From positions 47,613,546-47,677,545 of the forward strand of contig CM071600.1 of NCBI GenBank assembly GCA_036435485.1: a stretch of DNA of 64,000 bases. Direction: 5' to 3'. Every line of letters starts with the position of its first letter. Positions within the stretch are counted from its first letter, which is position 1. The notes beneath the pieces were generated by a model, which saw only the letters and a list, made by a program, of their open reading frames with translations, searched no databases and was not told the DNA's origin. The translations under genes and the position numbers were made by a program. The stretch is from Saposhnikovia divaricata (Eukaryota > Streptophyta > Magnoliopsida > Apiales > Apiaceae). This document shows positions 42,914 to 53,907 of the stretch, one piece after another.

Positions 42914-42977
42914 CGCCACTTCAAGTGGCGATTAATGTTAAAATTCAGTTCAACAGAATTCGCCACTTCAAGTGGCG
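42914..42977. repeat. Paired 17-bp palindromes, right end
   Basis: CGCCACTTCAAGTGGCG at 42914-42930 and again at 42961-42977, mirroring the pair at 39375-39438. Confidence 0.93.
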
Positions 42978-43091
42978 TTTTCTGTTAAATTTCTCCAGCT
43001 ATACCAGAAGTGAAAAACTTGAATGAACTATACCATAAAAGAAAGTTGAATTCAGTACTATACTAGAAATGTAAACATGCCTGATAACTAA

Positions 43092-43548
43092 TGTACACAT
43101 GTATGTAGTGTCAGTATTGACGTATGTAATGTTGTATGTATACTACATTATCTGCATCAATCTGTCTTCTTCCTGCATTCTCCAGCTCATTGTCCTCTCT
43201 CCCCACCCCCAACTTGTCACTTTTCTCAAACTCTACACATTTAACAAAAGCCCATCATTACCAAACTGAAACAAACATACTTCTTGTAATAAAAACACCT
43301 ACAATTACAACAGAAGTTTACACTTTACACACATATAGAGACAACATATCAGCTTTTTTCAAACTTCATAATGTGGGTTGGACCTTAATTGTTCATATAA
43401 TACTTATATTGAGTTGTTTCAGACTTGCACAGTCCAAGATGCTGCAAGAAGAAAGTAAGTGAATTCTTGGTTTATTACTGTGTTTGTATGATAACAAGTT
43501 CTTGAAATTTGAGTATAAATTGATTGATATAGAAGCTTAGTTCTTGAT
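43092..43548 (+). other. Candidate 5' end of a host gene (weak)
   Basis: Pyrimidine-rich, leader-like DNA (CTTCCTGCATTCTCCAGCTC near 43170), then ATGCTGCAAGAAGAAA at 43438 followed by the consensus donor GTAAGTG. No protein homology seen. The first intron would hold copia-3 and the flank to 50215. Confidence 0.25.
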
Positions 43549-43553
43549 GTTAC

Positions 43554-44555
43554 TGTTGGAAAATGTTTAGCCCCACATTGACTAGTCATTTTGAGCCTAG
43601 TTTTGAGTAGTCGTTTATTGCGTGTGCGCAATGGATGATGCTTGGATTATGTTCTCCTCCGAGAGAGCTTTCCGAGGCATGTTTAATTATTCAAAATGGT
43701 TAAGGGATGAATGAGATATGATAGCTTAAAGATGGTCCTTTAAGAGTGGAAATTTTGTTTAGAAAATGGAAGTCCCACATTGAAATGGAAAAGGAGTTTC
43801 CATGACTTTATATAGTACAACACTTGAGTAGTGTTCACTTGTGTTGGCTAAGTATTGCTCCATCACCTACGCGGGCGCAGGGGGGGTGCGAATTGTGGGC
43901 TTTCGAGGGGAAATCTGAGGCCTCGTAAGCCTTCGGGCTTTCCGCGTGTGCGACATGCGGACACGAATGCAGCAGAATTTGGGCCGGCTAAACCCGGACT
44001 AGTTTTGCTATTTTATTATTTCCACTGGGCTTAAAATAAATAAATCAAAATCTGTTTTGATTAATTCGATTAAATCAGAATCAGTTTGATTGATTTGATT
44101 AAATCCGAGATTTGATTTAATTATAGATATTGTGTAGTGCACAAGTTTTATCATAATCTTTTCGTTACCGCCTTATTTAATTAACGCGTTAATTATTTTA
44201 GGCAGTTGTGTAGCGAACAAGATTCGTCAGTCCTATAAATACCCCCTTAGGGTCTAGGTTTAATCATCTCATTCGCAACCTAAACACATCCAATACCTCT
44301 CTCTCTGGTGATAGTTTCTTGCTCGTTTTTGCTCGCCGAAGGTGCCGTTCTCTGCAACGCCATCGTTTTTTCGTTTTATCCTGGGAGGCAATCGTTTTAC
44401 ACACACGGTGAGAGGCGAAATAGCTTTAAGGAGACAGCTCTTCCGCTGGACTCGAGATCTCTTATATCCTTCTTGTTATTTATTTGCTTATTCACTGTTA
44501 TACACCGTTTTTGTTATTCGCACACATATTGTTATTTATCACAGATTGTTTCACA
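43554..44555 (+). repeat. copia-3 5' LTR
   Basis: 1002 bp, TGTTGGAAAATG ... TTTCACA. Contains GGCTTTCGAGGGGAAATC and the likely TATA region TCCTATAAATACCCC near 44234. Confidence 0.93.
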
Positions 44556-44742
44556 ATCTTAAAGCTACCTTATATTTCTGTGACTAATACATCTGTTTCT
44601 GTTTGTTTCTGTGAATAACCGATTAATGGCTGATAACGTGAACAACGCAAATATTGTGGTTGATCCCAACGTACGGATTGTAACATCCGATGGGGATCAC
44701 CAGCCGTCGCCACACTCTAACGTATAGATTATAACATCTGAT

Positions 44743-45678
44743 GTGAGTGCGATGCCGGTTGGACATGTGCCTCCGGGACATGTACCTTCGGGACATACTG
44801 TCATTGGACAGTTTACTGTTCCTGTTGGATCGATGATGGTACCACCATCTGGAGTGGCTACCACACATATGGCACCTGTTATGCCTACGGTTCCTACTGT
44901 GCCTGCTGCACATGCTGAAAAACCTGAGAAGTTCAATGGTACGAACTTCAAACGTTGGCAGCAAAAGATGTTGTTCTATCTGACCATGATGCATATGGAT
45001 TGCTACCTCAAAGAAGATCCACCGTTGCTCACTGCTGAGAGTAACACGCAAACAGTTTATGTTATTGATGCTTGGAAGCACGCCGACTATATATACCGGA
45101 ATTATGTGCTGAATTGTTTGGCTGACTCGTTGTATAACATGTACAGTATGAAGCCAACAGCTAAGGCCTTATGGGAGTCACTTGACCATAAGTACAAAAC
45201 CGAGGACGCTGGGGCTAAGAAGTGGATTGTTGGCCGCTTTCTTGATTATAAGATGGCGGATTCTAAAACTGTGGTTAGTCAGGTTCAAGAGCTACAGGTG
45301 ATCATCCATGATATTCATGCTGAAGGGATGATCATAAGTGAGTCTTTCCAAGTTGCTGCTGTGATTGAGAAGCTACCACCTGGATGGAAAGATTTCAAGA
45401 ACTACCTTAAGCACAAGCACAAGGAGATGTCTATGGAGGATCTGATCGTTAGACTTCGCATTGAAGAAGACAACCGGGGATCCAAGAAGAAGATGAATGT
45501 TGCCACTGAAAAGGCAAACATGGTGGAACATAAGCCCAAGAAGAATTATTCTGGTAAAGGGGCAAAGCTGGCACCCAAGGGAGGAATTTTGAAGATGAAG
45601 TTTCAAGGGAAGTGCTACAACTGCGACAAAGTGGGTCATAGGTCTTCTGATTGCAGGAAGCCCAAGAAGCCCAACTAG
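44743..45678 (+). CDS. copia-3 gag
   Basis: 311-residue intact ORF. A His/Pro/Gly-rich N-terminus (VGHVPPGHVPSGHTVIG) is followed by the gag helical core from about residue 60 (EKFNGTNFKRWQQKMLFYL, ALWESLDHKYKTED, IEKLPPGWKDFKNYLKHK). The UBN2-type fold is evident. A CCHC knuckle CYNCDKVGHRSSDC lies at the end. The stop TAG at 45676 separates it from protease. No classical tRNA-Met primer site is visible right after the LTR. Confidence 0.85.
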   Translation: MSAMPVGHVPPGHVPSGHTVIGQFTVPVGSMMVPPSGVATTHMAPVMPTVPTVPAAHAEKPEKFNGTNFKRWQQKMLFYLTMMHMDCYLKEDPPLLTAESNTQTVYVIDAWKHADYIYRNYVLNCLADSLYNMYSMKPTAKALWESLDHKYKTEDAGAKKWIVGRFLDYKMADSKTVVSQVQELQVIIHDIHAEGMIISESFQVAAVIEKLPPGWKDFKNYLKHKHKEMSMEDLIVRLRIEEDNRGSKKKMNVATEKANMVEHKPKKNYSGKGAKLAPKGGILKMKFQGKCYNCDKVGHRSSDCRKPKKPN

Positions 45679-45693
45679 TAGAAGGAAGCAAAC

Positions 45694-46206
45694 ATGGTTG
45701 ATGATATCTCAAAAGAGATGGGTGACATAGACCTCTGTGCTACGGTCTCTGAGGTGAACCTGGTTGGCTCCAACTCAAAGGAATGGTGGATTTATACAGG
45801 AGCTACAAGGCATGTTTGTTCAGACAAGGCGATTTTCTCTAGCCTCAAAGCTTCCGATGCTGGTGATAAGTTTTACATGGGGAATTCAGCAACTTCAACC
45901 ATTGAAGGGGAAGGCACGGTGATTCTAAAGATGATCTCTAGGAAGAATTTGACTTTGAAAAATGTACTTTATGTGCCTGATATTCGCAAGAACCTTGTGT
46001 CTGGTTCCTTGTTGAATAAGCATGGCTTTCGCATTGTTTTAGAGTCGGATAAGGTTATTTTGTCTAAGAGTGGTATGTTTGTTGGCAAGGGTTATGTAAC
46101 TGATGGGCTATTTAAGCTCAATGTGATGTCTGTTAAAGATGATAATAAAATAAAGAACTCTTCTGCTTACTTGCTTGAGTCTCCTAATTATGGCATGCTA
46201 GATTAG
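45694..46206 (+). pseudogene. copia-3 protease with active-site Asp changed
   Basis: 170 residues. The active-site motif reads WWIYTGATRHVC, with Tyr in place of the catalytic Asp that copia proteases have before TGA/SGA. The rest of the protease (MGNSATSTIEGEGTV, LKNVLYVPDIRKNLVSG) is intact. The frame ends at 46206, inside the pre-integrase region. This change alone would abolish the aspartic protease. Confidence 0.85.
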
Positions 46207-46833
46207 GACATGTTAATTATGACACTTTACGAAGATTAAGTGCAAAAGATTACATACCAAAATTGAATATTGATTCAAAACATAAGTGTGAAACTTAGGC
46301 AAAATTAACGAGTTCATCATTTAAACGTGTAGAAAGAAACACCAAAGTACTAGATCTAATACATAGTGATATATGTGATTTGAAATTCGCTCCAACTAGA
46401 GGAGGAAACAAGTATTTTATTACATTCATAGATGACTGTACAAAATACTGCTATGTATATTTGCTTAAAAGCAAAGACGAAGCTATAGATAAATTTAAAA
46501 TCTATAAGGAAGAAGTTGAGACACAACAAAATGAGAAAATCAAAACGATACGAAGTGATCGTGGAGGTGAATATGTTGAACCTTTTGGGGAATTCTGTTC
46601 ACAACATGGTATAATCCATGAGGTCACTGCACCATATTCTCCTCAGTCAAATGGAGTGGCTGAGAGGAAGAATCGCACTCTCAAAGAAATAATGAACGCA
46701 ATGTTGTTAAGCTCTGGACTTCCGCAGTCAATGTGGGGGGAAGCCATCTTAAGTGCAAATCATCTTTTGAATATGATGATTCACAAGAACAAGGATGCAA
46801 GTCCTTATGAAATGTGGAAACAAAAGAAACCCA
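46207..46833 (+). pseudogene. copia-3 integrase, truncated
   Basis: Stops disrupt the pre-integrase part up to 46380. From there the core is open: Asp in FIDDCTKYC-type region, IRSDRGGEYVEPF, NGVAERKNRTLKE with the Glu. It ends abruptly at about 46833, where LINE sequence begins. Confidence 0.85.
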
Positions 46834-47470
46834 GTATATCTCGCTCAGGGCAGGGTCTGGGGAAGGTAGGATGTACGCAGTCCATACCCCCACCTTTAGA
46901 GTGGGGAGGATATTTCCGTGAAGACCCTCGGCTTTGTGCGAGAAAAAAGAGAGAGTGTTTTGGTATGGAAAAGATCTGAATGATACCTGAGCCCATGGCG
47001 TCCTACACATGGGATAAACATACCTGCGAGGGTTTGCTCTCCGTTGTGAGATGATACCTCCGCTCCAAAAACCCTGCAAGACATAAAAACAACATTATTA
47101 AAACAACATTATAAGACCAGAAAATAGGGGAACGCTGAAAACAGCGACTGCGCGCGAGACGGCCGAACTCCTAAGATAGTGATAACCGGGACAACCCAGC
47201 TCTGAGGCTCTCAACTACTGAGCCGCTCCCTAGAAGAGAATCCACCACTCTGATATGCCGTCTCCAAGAGAGCCTATCGTCGGTCATGGTCGCATCTAGG
47301 TTAAGGGCCTTCAGATCCATCCGGAGCTGCTCGTCCCACGACCTCTTCGGTCTGCCTCTCCTCCTCACCCCAGTGACCGAGATGTTTTCAACCCTCCTCA
47401 CCGGGGCTTCAGCCCGCCTCCTGCGGACGTGGCCGAACCATCTTAACCTCCCTTCCCATATTTACGCCAA
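46834..47470 (-). mobile_element. RTE-type LINE, 3' end fragment
   Basis: On the minus strand, 47470 to 47171 encodes the C-terminal tail typical of RTE LINE proteins (WFGHVRRR, VRRVENISVTGVRRRGRPK, DRLSWRRHIRV). A 3' UTR ends in GGACTGCGTACATCCTACC and ACTGGG near 46834. The last 245 bp are shared with the retroposon at 62709-63008. No target duplication is seen; copia sequence missing across it suggests a deletion or repair event. Confidence 0.8.
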
Positions 47471-47752
47471 TTTCTGGAGGATATTCCGAGATGGCCAAAG
47501 CCTGTGACTGCAATAGGACTGCACTATGACAGTCAGTCTATTATTGGCAGAGCGCAGAGCACGATTTATAATGGAAAGTCCCGTCACATTCGACGACGAC
47601 ATAGTTCCATTAGACAGTTAATGTCAACCGGTATTATCACTATTGACTTTATACCGTCAAAGGATAATATTTCTGATCCGCTAACCAAAGGGTTATCAAG
47701 AGAACTGGTTGACAAATCATCGAGAGGGATGGGCCTTAAGCCTATTTCTTAA
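47471..47752 (+). pseudogene. copia-3 RNase H, C-terminal part
   Basis: From 47471 the frame reads FLEDIPRWPKPVTAIG, the Asp motif LHYDSQSIIGRAQ, NGKSRHIRRRHSS and DPLTKGLSRELV, then stops at 47750. These are the last 90 or so residues of copia RNase H. Everything between integrase and this point is missing. Confidence 0.9.
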
Positions 47753-48373
47753 CGGCGTCATGGTGGACACCCAACCATTGCTGACTGGAGGTCCCAAGAA
47801 CTTGGTTCAATGGACCAACTAAATCATGATGACCAAATCACTGTGAGGGTAACCCCTGGCCTGTTCCTATGATGAAAAACAGTGAGACCCGTAAGGTACG
47901 AGGGTAAGAGATTAAGCTTTTAATGATCTTTCGGTGAATACATGGAGTTCAAGATTTGAACGCATGGAATTCAGTTGAGTAAACGCGGGTTACTCTATAA
48001 TATAAAGATTACCTATGTGGGAGAGAAGTGGGGCCGCTTCAAAGGAGAATTGTGAGGCACAATTCTTTAGAAACTCTTGCAGAACCAGGACGATGTTCCA
48101 TGGCCAAAATGGACATAATCATGAGAGCTGAACGAGTCAGAAAGTGTATAGTGATAAGTATATCATCGTTTACACAAACGGTCGAACAGTTCAAAGACTA
48201 GCACGTCTACTGTCTACCAGTAAAGTCGGTATGCTTACTCAAGCGAAGGTTCAAGGAGTATTCTCTACCTATCGTATGCTATATCTGATCGAAGAATCTA
48301 TCACCAAACCAAACTCCATGTCTGTCTGTCTGGTTTGTGCTACTACATTATCAATCTCATCCATGTAGGGGAT
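47753..48373 (+). other. copia-3 3' non-coding region with polypurine tract
   Basis: No ORF of note. Ends in the tract CATGTAGGGGAT directly before the 3' LTR. Confidence 0.7.
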
Positions 48374-49374
48374 TGTTGGAAAATGTGGGTTTTAGCCCCA
48401 CATTAACTAGTCATTTTGAGCCTAGTTTTGAGTAATCGTTTATTGCGTGTGCACAATGTATGATGCTTGGATTATGTTCTTCTCCGAGAGAGCTTTCCGA
48501 GGCATGTTTAATTACTCAAAATGGTTAAGGGATGAATGAGATATGATAGCTCAAAGATGGTCCTTCAAGAGTGGAAATTTTGTTTAGAAAATGGAAGTCC
48601 CACATTGAAATGGAAAAGGAGTTTCCATGACTTTATATAGTACAACACTTGAGTAGTGTTCACTTGTATTGGCTAAGTGTTGCTCCATCTCCTATGCGGG
48701 TGTACAGGGTGGTGCGAATTGTGGGCTTTCGAGGGGAAATCCGAGGCTTCGTAAGCCTTCGGGCTTTCCGCGTGTGCGACCTGTGGACACGAAAGCAGCA
48801 GAATTTGGTCCGGCTAAACCCGGACTAGTTTTACTATTTTATTATTTCCACTGGGCTTAAAATAAATAAATCAAAATCTGTTTTGATTAATTCGATTAAA
48901 TCATAATCGGTTTGATTGATTTGATTAAATCAGAGATTTGATTTAATTATAGATATTGTGTAGTGCACAAGTTTTATCATAATCTTTTCGTTACCGCCTT
49001 ATTTAATTAACGCGTTAATTATTTTAGGCAGTTGTGTAGCGAACAAGATTCGTCAGCCCTATAAATACCCTCTTAGGGTCTAGGTTTAATCATCTCATTC
49101 GCAACCTAAACACATCCAATACCCCTCTCTTTCTGGTGATAGTTTCTTGCTCGTTTTTGCTCGCCGAAGGTGCCGTTCTCTGCAACGCCATCGTTTGCTC
49201 ATTTTATCCTGGGAGGCAATCGTTTCACACACACACGGTGAGAGGCGAAATAACTTTAAGGAGACAGCCTTCCGCTGGACTCGAGATCTCTTATATCCTT
49301 CTTGTTATTTATTTACTTATACACCGTTTTTGTTATTCGCACACATATTGTTATTTATCACAGATTGTTTCACA
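48374..49374 (+). repeat. copia-3 3' LTR
   Basis: 1001 bp; differs from the 5' LTR by scattered substitutions and a small insertion near its start (GTGGGTTT). Confidence 0.93.
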
Positions 49375-49379
49375 GTTAC

Positions 49380-50232
49380 TCAGTTAAGTCATGCTTGTCA
49401 AGATTCTATATGCATAGCTTATTTGGATTTTTTCATGAATGTAAAAAAAATAAAAATTGCTTTGTGATATTTCCCTCTGTGTTCTGATTAATTTATAAAG
49501 AACTGATATATGTAGATATTTAATTACTTGTTGGAGTTTGGATTGAGGCACTTGCATTTCTTGTTCCCTAGTGAACAAGATTAAAGTAGTAGATGGTGAC
49601 TGATGTGGAAAGAATCAAGTTGTGGATGAACTGCTATCAGGAGTGCTAGAGTGTCTAGGGGAAGTGCATAGTAATTGAAGATTACTTACTCGGTGGTGAC
49701 TTGTACACTTAGTAATTATTTACATACGAGGCACATTATGTACTGTCTAAAATTAGCACCTCGATGTTTTAGTCATTTAGCATTATTATATTGGTAGATT
49801 AGAGGAGCTAATTGACAAGTAAAAACTTGTTACCAGTTCTTAGTTTGTTATGTGTTTGCTAACAAGTTCTTCAAAATAAGTGTTGATTGATTATAATAAA
49901 AAGTTTAGTTCTTGATGTTACTCAACTGGGTTAGATTATTAAGATTAATTTGCATAGCTGATTCGGAACATTCCTGATTCTTTTACCGTGTGATATTCCA
50001 TTTGATTAAATTCATTGGGAGCCAATATATATACATATATTGTTTGTTAGAATTTGGACGGGGACATTTGATATTCTTGTTCATCAAACTAGGTTTTCGT
50101 GTATCTTTCGTTTTGTAGTTTAATTGATTCCTGCAAAGAAAGAGAAAAGCTTGTTTGTTTTTCCAGTTCTTAAAATCACAGAGTCACGCATATAACACAA
50201 GCATGTCTTTCTCAGGTGATACTAGACTGGAC
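49380..50232. other. Flank between two copia insertions, with a diverged local duplication
   Basis: A stretch at about 49840-49925 (ending AAGTTTAGTTCTTGATGTTAC) repeats 43465-43553 in the same orientation. Further similarity follows on both (GCATAGCT(T/G)ATT, TTGGAGTTTGGA / TAGAATTTGGAC). No certain exon. Confidence 0.5.
50216..50232 (+). other. Candidate host exon, left part (weak)
   Basis: After the acceptor-like TCTTTCTCAG, a frame beginning GTGATACTAGAC runs to the copia-4 insertion point. It continues after the right LTR at 58669 for about 28 codons (ACTAAAGAACTTGAAATGG...) to a TAA at about 58753. The joined frame is open only when the insertion and one TGGAC copy are ignored. Unrecognised. 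Confidence 0.25.
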
Positions 50233-50741
50233 TGTTAGGCATTCCCGTTTCCTGTCTTTGCGTAAATTAAATACGGAGATTATAGCAGTCAATAATAATA
50301 ACAGATATTGACAGATGAACACCAAGATTTATACGTGGAAAACCCCCTTAAGCCAAAGAGGTAAAAATCACGGGACTAACTCCGAATGTTTCCACTATAA
50401 TGATAATAATGGTTACAATATTCTCTCTCAAGTTTACGAAGTAACACTTGAGGTACACCTGAATAGTAATATAACGATTAACTATTCCTTCGGTACTTGA
50501 CCGGATAACCTGGACAGAACTGTCCCTTCGGTACTTGACCGGATAACCTGGAGGACTCCCCTTGTTGCGGCTGCAATTTCTGGACGAACTCCTAATGTTG
50601 TAGACCCAGATGGCTACAGCCCGACCAAACTCTCACATTATCTCACCCGAAACGAAAGAAGAGAGAAGCACGAGGACCCCCTATTCTGACCTGCCTGAAA
50701 CTACCACAAGGTAAGTTTCCTACTAGACGGACTATCTAGCA
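50233..50741 (-). repeat. copia-4 3' LTR, truncated
   Basis: Matches 58021-58529; lacks the last 134 bp, which include the TATA box region. Ends CTATCTAGCA. Confidence 0.9.
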
Positions 50742-50744
50742 TAG

Positions 50745-52374
50745 GTAATATATGAATAAGTCGAGTTCGTTCCCACAGAGATCTGGTTAAGGTTTTAATT
50801 CAGTTATTGTACCTATGCAACAATGTATGGTTATTACTCACTGCTAAGACAAATAACAAATTTGAGTTTTAATTAACTAAACTAATTAAGATGCAAATTA
50901 TCAACGAAGAATTAACTAACTAACGATAATTAAAATCAAATTACTTACGCAATATGAACCATGGAATCCTAACTTCAATACAAACTTCCTTTATAGATCA
51001 TGCCCTTTTATCAATACATGTGGTGGTTACGATAACTAATCGGACAACACGAAATAAGTATACGTTACCTTTCAGTACACGCACACCAATCTACACAATA
51101 TCCACATAAGATAGAAATCATGCAAGCACCAATTATGCTTAGACCCTATATGTCTATAGAATTTGAAAACATAATGGTTGAAGATCAAGTATCCATAAGA
51201 TTACATAAGGTAGTATGAGACGGTTAGAAACACACCACAAACATGAATAACATTCATGGACTTATGCTAGCATGACAAGTTCTAAATCTAAAGATCCACT
51301 GTCGCTTCACTAAAGATTAACAAGATAGATGTTAGCTACGCATCTATATGAATTAAATACAACCCTGCAAGGATATCGAAAATTCACCACACATATATCA
51401 AGTTAAGCAATCAACATCTAAATTCCATAAGTAAATCCGTTAGAATCCCATGACAACAATTAGTTCATAATCGAACCTCTCGTCATCATGGGATCTGATG
51501 AAACCATGATAAGAACAAAGTATGAAAAGATACAAATAAAACTAAGTAATTGATATGTAATGGTGTGTGTTTTTTCTGTCCCCCAAGATGTGTATTTATA
51601 GCCCCAAGTGTCCTCTTCTCCAAGCAATTGCCTTCTTTGAGTTGGAATAGAAGATTGGCAAATTCCATCTTTGAATGAAATAGAATTGCAAATTCCATGT
51701 ATAAGTCTGATTCTAGAAGGTTCTGGCCGCTCCAAGCAATTACCATAATGATTAGAAGTAGAATTTGTGGTAATTTCCTTGTTAAAATTGAATTTTGCAG
51801 GTTCTGGAAATTTTCTGGCGGTGTCCGGCGCGGCCGCGCTACATTTTAGTGTAATTCGAGCGCCCCCGCGCTATAAACAATTTCTGAAATTTATCCAAGC
51901 GCGACCGCGCTGCATTTTAGTGTATTTCAGGCGCGACCGCGCTGCTTAAAATTCTGACCATTCTGCCAAATTCAAAAAAATTCTCCAAGCTTCGCGTGGA
52001 CAGCTTACGGGCCTCAAACGGACTTGTAGAACTCCAGATATGGCCAAAACAAAGTAGACTGCGCAACCTACCGGCAAATCCGAATTTCCTACAATTTGCT
52101 CATTTCTCTTCCGTTTTCTCTTCCGATTCTTTTGCCACTTCCCGTTCTTCAATTCTTGAATTATGAATCCTCATGGTAGCCAAGGGAAATTCACCACCCT
52201 TCATTCCAAAGCTCAATTTAAACTCCAAGACCAACGAAAATCAACAATCATAACTGGCATTTTGCTAACCTGCATATCTACACAAAACATATTAAAACAC
52301 ACAAATACTTGAGATACAAGCGATCAATTTAAGCCAAAATGAAGAGATCCAAGTGGATAAAAATCCACTTATCA
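50745..52374 (-). repeat. gypsy-3 3' LTR, outer 37 bp missing
   Basis: Aligns without gaps to 55969-57598 (both 1630 bp). Its left end abuts the truncated copia-4 LTR. Confidence 0.92.
51827..51945. repeat. GC-rich GCGCGACCGCGC motif, 4 copies
   Basis: GCGCGGCCGCGCTACATTTTAGTGTA, GCGCCCCCGCGCT, GCGCGACCGCGCTGCATTT and GCGCGACCGCGCTGC in an otherwise AT-rich LTR. Repeated at 57052-57170 in the other LTR. Confidence 0.9.
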
Positions 52375-53907
52375 CACCCCCAAACATAAACCGATGCTTG
52401 TCCTCAAGCATAAACATAAAAATCTATCTACACTAACTAGTACCACTTCCGTAGGTGATCACGGTTGCATTTGGCATATGCAACAAGCCCTTTAAACCCC
52501 TAGGCAGCCCTAGTGGACGAGTAAGGTCTCGTGAGGGCCTATAGTGAATGTACCCACAAAATCCATTTAACCTAATGCAATGCAATGAATGAATGCAACT
52601 AATATGAAAATGCAACGATCCCCTTCAAACTAACCAAAACCAACTAGCAAGCAAATATCTTAGAGAATGCAACTAAATCCAAATAGAGCTCGACCAAGTT
52701 CCCGTATACTAACAATACATGAACAGAAACGTGCGTGTGTGCAATGCTCATCAGAAATACTCCCAAACTAGGTCAAAAATCATACATGCTCTTCGTCAAG
52801 ACAATCACAGGTTTATAAATAGAATAGACTGTAGACACTTCATAACCTAGGAACACCTCCATCCTTATCCAAGGTAGACAGAAATTCATGCTTTATTACT
52901 AACTACTAAGACACACATATACAATCATGCTTATTTAACCGTGCAATGGATGAGACCCCGAAAGGCTTATACAATAATACCCATGTAGCGAGTGTTGGGT
53001 TAGTGGATCCCAGACTATAAAAGCCTTAAGTCACTAGGCACAAAGTCCCCGCGAACTTAATAGCTCGAGTATTAAAGAGCTCACCCTAGTTAATTTTGCA
53101 TAAAACAATTAAACAACTATTTTTTTTCTTTTTTTTTCATTTTTTTTTCTGCTTTTTTTTTTCTCTTTTTTTTCTCCTATGCAATCTGGAATGAGAATTC
53201 TCAATTCCAACCCTAGACTACTCATATAAATATGAGCCGGCTACTAGCCATTTGACGCCTAGCCATTATTGACAATTATTTACAATTAAGCATGAAATCC
53301 CTGTTTTCCCCCAAACTTAGACTTTAGTGCTACTACGCTATCAAGGGAATAACGAAAATTCTAAATATAAACAAGTGATTAAATCTCAAAACATCCAAAC
53401 AAGCATGACCTCAACCTAGCACAAAAGCACCGAATGAGTCTGTGTAATTAGTTTTGTTTCTGAAACACATAAGTCAATTTCTTAGAAACTATAAGTCAAC
53501 CCTCTATTCATCATTACCACACTCAATTAGACACCTACCTACCAATCAGAATTAACAAGCTCTACGGGATCATGAAAATGCATGCCATGCTCATGCAACT
53601 ATATGAACATACATACCACAATAACAGAATGTCCTATATGAAACAAACATAAATAATACGAACATATATGCATGAACTACTATGAATATGCAAAGCATGA
53701 AATCCTATATGAACACAATGACATATAACTATATACACACTACTTATCCCTCAAACCACCCCCAAACTTAAAACATTCAATGTCCGCATTGAATGGAAGT
53801 AAATACGAGGGAAAGTAGAAAACATACCAGTATACAACAATGCTTGGGTTGCCTCCCAAGAAGCGTTTCTTTAACGTCAATAGCTTGACGTTACTTCCAA
53901 GCCTCCA
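52375..53907 (-). other. gypsy-3 3' non-coding region
   Basis: No ORF. Holds a T-rich tract (53117-53179) and near 53870 the sequence CTTGGGAGGCAACCCAAGC (minus strand) that typically follows pol in Athila/Tat elements. So pol was lost between it and gag. Confidence 0.7.

Larger units (their letters stand above)
39260..43081. mobile_element. Mutator-like element carrying a GRF zinc-finger gene
   Basis: Flanked by the duplication TGATAACTAA (39250-39259 and 43082-43091), 9-10 bp as in Mutator-like elements. The ends start GGCTCGATTACATTTCTA and, inverted, GGCATGTTTACATTTCTA. The inverted similarity continues over about 180 bp. The ends also contain four hairpins and a longer subterminal inverted repeat. 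It encodes three non-transposase segments and no recognisable MuDR transposase, so it must be mobilised by another element. Confidence 0.85.
43554..49374 (+). mobile_element. Ty1/copia element lacking RT, with RTE LINE fragment inside (copia-3)
   Basis: Target duplication GTTAC (43549-43553, 49375-49379). Two 1-kb LTRs with scattered differences and a few small indels, so moderately old. Internal order is gag, protease, integrase, then a LINE 3' fragment, then the last part of RNase H. The RT domain is gone. Confidence 0.92.

Noticed and set aside
44623..45081. 152-codon minus ORF opposite copia-3 gag
   Set aside because: His/Arg/Met-rich shadow of the gag N-terminus.
51460..51949. Small ORFs repeated in both gypsy-3 LTRs (also 56684-57376)
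   Set aside because: Located in LTRs; duplicates reflect LTR identity, not genes.
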